Source of the DNA: Albifimbria verrucaria
Taxonomy: Eukaryota; Ascomycota; Sordariomycetes; Hypocreales; Stachybotryaceae
DNA: 64,000 nucleotides
Reading direction: 5' to 3'
Assembly: GCA_020081605.1 (NCBI GenBank)
Contig: JAHREC010000062.1
Coordinates: forward strand, 434,001 to 498,000
Part shown: one piece after another, positions 58,759 to 64,000 of the stretch
Position numbering within the stretch: the first letter of the stretch is position 1
How the letters are laid out: each line of letters opens with the position of its first letter
Program-made: the position numbers and the translations under genes
The notes under the pieces: generated by a model
What the model saw: only the letters and a program-made list of their open reading frames with translations
Told to the model about the DNA's origin: nothing
Database searches by the model: none

Positions 58759-60156
58759 CTACGCTGCCTTTGTTGGGAATGTGGGACTGTCCACAAACTC
58801 TACTGTGGGTGCTCTCCGATATTCATTCGGACTTCGAATGCCAGGCGATGCATAGTATCCAGGTGTCGCAGGCTGGCTCTCGACCTCTGTGCCCTGTCTA
58901 GAGATTCCCTGCGCTAGAAGCTCCTCATCGAAATGTTGTAGAAGGCTCAGCCATGGCAGCCAGCCAACAAGGTATCGGACAACCCTTGATCTTTCTTGCT
59001 GCTGACGATCGAAGCCACTGGTCGACCTCAGTGTACTGGGACCGAATCCACGTCTATGCAACAGCTTGCCTCTCTTTTCCTTGTTGAATAATCTATCTTG
59101 AGCGAGCTTATAGCATGTGCCTGTGAAACCGATGGCGCCGACAAGAAGTGGTAGAAGCTGGCCGGGGCTCGAAAGGTTGTTGGTTGGGCCGCCGAGAACG
59201 TCGTTGATGTGGTTGAAGTTGAGGGTGCATTCTACCATGACCGCGGAAAAGATAAGCCAGATTAAATTCATCCAACGAAGAGTTTTGTGCATCAAAGCGA
59301 GCCTGGAAATATGTTAGCCACTTAAGTTCCCTAAGCCATGGCGGTAGTAGTACTCTTCTTTCTTGAAACCTGTTACATATCGAGGTCTGTGTATCGACTG
59401 ATCGTCACCGTCCTGTGCTTCATTCGACCAGCGGCCATTCACCTTCCCGGCCAATTTCTCAATGGTAAACCAGCCAGTCAATGTTGACGCCAAGGTCATC
59501 ACGCCAAAGTATGCCAAACAGCTGGCACAGACGATGATATAAAAGTACCGGATTCCACCAGCGGCATGAAGCTTGGCGAAGAAAAACGTGTAGAGGACAC
59601 TGCATTCTGCTGAGTTAGGAGGATCGGCCTCTTCCATGCCGTCGTCAGGACCAAGCACACGCAGGCCACCCGTAATGCCCCATGTCCAGAACCATAGGCC
59701 ATAAATGCTAATGGCAAGACTTAGAATGACACGAGCATGAGTGCCCCAACTGCCGAAGCACCCAACCGCTCTGGGACCATTGTCGATGTAGAGTCGAGTG
59801 CGGTAACCCCAAATGCTCAGTATTCCAAACGTAGCTCCGCCACAAAGATGCATGAGTACAAGGCCATCAACTTCGGCGAGATGGCCTCGAATACTGTCCT
59901 TGGCCATTGCAATGAAAAGAGTAAGGACGAAGACAGTGTTAGCGTTGGCAGCCGAACCGATTTCAGATGAAAGCATTGTGTTGGCAACCCAAGCCTGGAG
60001 CCAGGTAAAGTAGATACCAAGTCTAACACCGAGACCATAGTAATCAGAGGCTCGGTCACTGATGCAAAAGTATTCCTCTGCGCGTGGGAAGATGGCCCTG
60101 ACGGCCTCGGTTTGAGGGTTCATCATGATGGTGTAGACAACAGGAGGTGCCCTCAA
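58759..60156 (-). CDS. Orphan fungal seven-TM protein
   Basis: An unbroken two-exon gene. Exon 1 (59354-60156) ends in GFKKEE and joins across a 51-bp intron (59303-59353, donor GTACTA, acceptor TCCAG) to LALMHKTLRWMN. Seven hydrophobic segments can be traced: LGIYFTWLQAWVANTML, TVFVLTLFIAMA, LVLMHLCGGATFGILSIWG, VILSLAISIYGLWFWTWGI, FYIIVCASCLAYFGVMTL, LIWLIFSAVMVECTL and LLPLLVGAIGFTG. A cytosolic tail of about 110 residues follows. The family recurs in filamentous ascomycetes, but I know no ligand or role, and it does not show the rhodopsin-domain motifs. The start may be the ATG pair about 11 codons inside. Confidence 0.65.
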
Positions 60157-62014
60157 GACCGTGGGATGAGCATGTCCGAGTGAGTGTCGGATGGGAGATC
60201 TCGTCCCGGAGCAAAGATTTAAAAGAGCACTTCAGCTTGGCTGAACATCCCATGATAGGGCTTGAGCCACCAAGAATAGTGCCGCTTAAAAATCAAGGGG
60301 GCGAGTCGAATTGAACATCGAGTGGAGACCGAATCCTACAGCCTTGCTATAGAGCCGCATTCTATTTCGCTTGATATAACGGTCCTAGACCTCGGTTCCA
60401 CCTAGAAGCTAAAGTCCCATAGTGGACTGCTTAATAGTCCTATAGTTGTAGATCAAGACCTTTAGTGCTTATGAGGAGTGAACCCAGGCAATTGCTTTGA
60501 CGGTTGGGTACCTATCAGCATGCGCATACCCACTCAGCCGCACTGTTTTGGGTAAGTTGGCAAGTTTACTTTCAACAGGGAGCTTCAGATATCCCGGTTG
60601 AAATGCGGTCAGCCTTAAAGTCCGCTCTATCACAACCCATGCAAAGGTGGAAATATTACTGCATTTAGTAAATTACTTGGTCCAGGGAATGCCGGTGGCC
60701 GATGCAAGCTTCTGTGACCGGAGGAATAACTCCAAAAAGATAGAAAGAACAGCCCATGTTCAACTCTCCGAGTTCTTCAATTTGGACGCCAAAAGGGAAT
60801 TAGTATGTTCCGAACGCCAGACAAGCAAAAGTCAAAGCCAGTCCTCAAACTCAACTTCCAACGGTCCTCTGCCATATTGAACCTGGCTATCTATATAGTA
60901 GAAAAGCCATGTGGGCTCACACAAGCCACAAACAGGAAACCAACCAGTTGAACGCCTCGAGAAGACGAAACCTGGTCAGTGGCAAACCGGGTTCATGAGT
61001 GAGTCATGTGCTTGTCCCAGCCTCATCCTTGTCTCCTTGCGCTTCAAACAGTTACCAGTGCACGGGAGGAACGTGACTAGCTGAATTCATGGCTAGCGAG
61101 GCCCCATTTACTGGACAATACGTGGTCTGAGCGTCGAGCCGTCAATACGTACAAAGCTTTTCGTTCCCACTATAGTTAACGTTGTATGTTGGCTTTGTAA
61201 TCGATACCGATTGTCAAATTAAAGCGATTAAGCTAAATTTAACTTACTAGAAGTCTCCATAGACATGTATTACCAACATCCGGCTGTTATGGTGTTAAGA
61301 GAAGCGCTAACAAATAACGGGCATATCGGAGACTGGTGAACCTGCATAATGACCTTTCAAATTCTGTTGAGGTAATGAATAAGCAAATAGTATTCTGCTC
61401 ATAGTTGTTTTTAGTACAGTTGATGACACACCATCTGCGGAAGCCAGACTGAAGGTGCAGATGAAGGTTTCTTCGGAAGTCCTAGAGATACATACCCTCA
61501 CGCTGCAGGGCAAATCATAGGCTGTAGGTGCGAAAACTCCCTATTATCTTCGCGGCTGTATGAAAGGCTTTGAACTCCCCAATTCTGACTACAGTCTGGT
61601 GTAATGAAGGTTGATGACGAATATGTCGAAATCCTGTCGCAGTTGTCTACATGGGCCTTCATCACTCCAGCTAATGTTTATTGTGTAGGCCTTGGGCCGA
61701 TCCTCGTGGTGGGGCTGGGGCCGACCACGACAAAGTCGAGGAAAGGGTATCGCTCGTGCTGTGCTCGACACCATCCCTATGGTTAAATTCAACAACCAAC
61801 AGTCTACAAAGCCGGATCCAGAGCTGGAACTGGAGACGGGTACAACGGATGGTCAAGACGTTGGGCCCCACCGAAGTAACTCGAACGCAAGCAAGGAAAT
61901 GTCTGGTGGCAGGCATAAGAAAGTTCTTGGATAAAATGACTGGGGGTTAGTTATATCATTCACCGTTAAGATCGCTTGAGATAACCGTCGTATGGGAAGC
62001 CTCGATCAAGTCCT
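60157..62014. other. Long intergenic region
   Basis: 7-TM promoter and 3' flank of the LVIVD gene. Several short open frames on both strands (60647-60880, 61681-61950) lack family features. No tRNA-like fold was recognised. Confidence 0.45.
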
Positions 62015-62141
62015 CTAAGACGCATCAAGTTGCTTGGTGCTCAATGTTTGCAAGATATTTTGATTCATGCTATATACTTTTTGCGCCGTCCTTTTCTGTC
62101 CAGAACCTGCAGTGCACATATCGCTATGACATATAACAACC

Positions 62142-64000
62142 TTACATCTTTCGGTCAGGCAGAACCGTTGGGACGGGGGTCGGGTTGTTGTCCTAGGCAG
62201 CTCAGGAACAGGCTGCGTAGGAATACATGCGCAAGCGCTGCTGACTCGCTCAACGACATCCCTGTTGGCACCACCACAGCCGCTGGAAGCATACTGGGGT
62301 ACCGCAGCAGCATCGTAGTGCTTTCGGGCAGTGTATTTGCTGCAGAACTCAATAGACTCCTCCAGACGGCCCGAGATGTGGGAGGCTCGCAGAGAACGCA
62401 AGCAGTTGTCCGCGTTGCAAACAGGTGGCTTGGCACACTCCTTGGAGGTCATCTTGACGACGAAGCTGCCTCGCTCGATGGTGTGGACAAAGATGAAGCC
62501 AGACTTGAAGTAAGGGTACGAAGACCAGGAACCAAGGAAGGCAACGGTTCCGCCACCCTCGTTCTCGTCATCCTCGGGGTAGACATCGAAAAAGCCTGCC
62601 TCACAGATGCTGGCACCCGTAGGGTCCTTGGTGACACTGCTGATGTCGAGCACGTTCAGGCCGTTACCGTAGTTGGACTGGTACAGGTAGTTGTCGACAA
62701 TGTACTGGTTGTGGTCGATGGATCGAGTCTTGCCAGCATAGTTTCCAGTGTACTTGGGGTTCTCGAGGTCACGAATGTCGAAAATGTGGGTGGTGGGGAG
62801 ACCCTTGGTCATAGGACCAACCTTGGCATCACGCTCATCGAACTCGTCGTCCATGAAGAGATACTCCTGCCATGTCTCGTTGTTTACAACACCCTGGTGA
62901 ATGTACTGAGCGCCAGGGAAGTCTGTAATGGAAATAATGTTGCTGAAATTGCCCTTCTTGTTGGTCACATCGTAGATGGTCAACGTATCTTCATTGTAGC
63001 CGTAACAGATATCTTTTCCGTAATATCGCTCGTCCGGACCCCGATAAACAAGGCATTCAGCATCATGAACGTAACCATCCGCTCCGCCGAGTTAGAAGGT
63101 TGTTTCAAAGCGTGAGAGGTGTCGAACTTACCTGAGGCACATCCTGGGCTGGTGACGTTGGTAGGATCGCTGATATCCAGGAAGATCAAACCACCACGGC
63201 ATGGGAGGTTACCACGAACTCTAATAGTCTCATTGCCACCAACGGAGCCCACTGCAATAGCATAATTCAGCTCGTGGTTGACAACAATGTTGTGGGTGCG
63301 GCCAACAGGCAGCTCATCCCAGTGGCCGGTCAGCTCGTCCTGGGTGAAGTTCTTAGGGTTCGCGGGATCCAAATCCAAAAGCTTCTTCATGTCAAAGAAC
63401 TGTACTCCGTGCTTAATGGCCTCGGAACCAATGACAGCAATGTCGCCGACAATACGAATCTCTCGCCAGTTGGATCCAATCTTGTCGTATTGGGGCAGAC
63501 GACCCAGGTAGACAAGCTTGCCCTCCTTGGTAATCTCTGCAAAGGCAGTACCATCGTATTGTCCAATGGCAACGATCTCCTGCCGTCTGCAGAAGTCCAT
63601 CCCCATGAAGAGGAGCCTCGGCCACCCCAACTTCCAAGAGCCTGGTGGGAGAGGAAATGGTACAGGTCAATCTGCCGCCTTGTTAGCCTTACTCAACCGT
63701 CATGGAAGGATGATTCAATTACATTGTTGCACCTGAAGGTGTTGTTGTTATCGCCTTTGATGGCGGCAGCGAAGCCGTCAACGCAGGGAGTGTAGCCAAG
63801 CTCAGGGTAGCGGGAGCTGTCCATAAGACCAGCCTCCATTTCGGCCTCCCATTGGGCCTTCAATCGTTGTCAGCATGAGCAGTGCACGGCGAGCTGGGCT
63901 TACAAACCATCTTGATGCCCATGATACGATGATGAACCTCGCCAGATGCGTACTCGGCCTTGGAGCCAGCGCCGGCTGCGCTGCTCATGCCCACCAGGGC
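62142..64000 (-). CDS. Secreted LVIVD / choice-of-anchor-B propeller protein (5' end outside window)
   Basis: A large secreted beta-propeller protein of the LVIVD-repeat/choice-of-anchor-B family. Visible parts are a presumed signal peptide end (ALVGMSSAAGAGSKAEYASG), EVHHRIMGIKM, GYTPCVDGFAAAIKG, WREIRIVGDIAVIGSEA, ELPVGRTHNIVVNH, GGLIFLDISDPTNV and RSIDHNQYIVDNYLYQSNY. Introns: 63858-63907, 63672-63722 and 63082-63131. One break at CC 63583-63584 is fixed by one base (SADGQEIVAIGQ). The plain frame runs to 62015, but one base in the G-run 62175-62179 would end it at 62142 with PVPTVLPDRKM. I prefer the latter because the longer tail looks like UTR. The first codons lie beyond the window. 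Confidence 0.75.

Noticed and set aside
61604..61950. Short overlapping open frames near the LVIVD gene end
   Set aside because: Three frames open together on two strands and no recognisable protein.

Overview
The window is nuclear DNA of a filamentous ascomycete (Pezizomycotina; Sordariomycetes, perhaps Hypocreales, is my best guess from the gene families, not proven). The evidence is short spliceosomal introns of about 48-172 bp with GTAAGT/GTGAGT donors and RCTAAC-type branch sites, long intergenic promoters, and typical fungal families: a CBM1-tailed glycoside hydrolase, a rhodopsin-like integral membrane protein, a GAF hybrid histidine kinase, an MFS sugar porter and a BBE-type FAD oxidase. 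I saw no rRNA, tRNA, CRISPR, transposon or biosynthetic cluster core gene.

Layout from left to right. 0-6 kb: an unrecognised basic protein, a small secreted HExxH metalloprotease and a beta-helix glycoside hydrolase with CBM1. 8-12 kb: an aldo-keto reductase and a GT32 (Och1-like) glycosyltransferase. 13-20 kb: an ArsB/NhaD-type ion transporter divergent from a polytopic membrane protein. 20-30 kb: a DUF899 thioredoxin-like protein, a cupin protein, a sugar porter, a secreted BNR propeller and a tandem-GFA protein, all on the minus strand. 31-36 kb: a dicarboxylate/amino acid:cation symporter, a lipocalin and a secreted cupredoxin. 37-49 kb: a PAP2 lipid phosphatase, a GNAT acetyltransferase, the hybrid histidine kinase and the rhodopsin-like protein. 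50-64 kb: a BBE oxidase, a mitochondrial sulfide:quinone oxidoreductase, a 4-TM protein, alanine aminotransferase, an orphan 7-TM protein and an LVIVD/choice-of-anchor-B secreted protein cut by the window end. The neighbours look like independent housekeeping, transport, secretion and signalling genes rather than one pathway.

The most important property for any reader is that most of the genes carry single-base frame breaks. In almost every case adding one base to a G/C (sometimes A/T) run restores a family-typical reading frame. I count about forty such sites, which points to systematic homopolymer shortening in the sequence or assembly rather than to pseudogenes. I therefore annotate these loci as genes and give the break positions. 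The best biological leads are a dense cluster of PacC-type GCCAAG sites upstream of the dicarboxylate/amino acid symporter and a CreA/Cre1-type cluster upstream of the sugar porter. Exon joins were made by eye from frame, splice signals and family knowledge. I did not find a convincing undescribed system.
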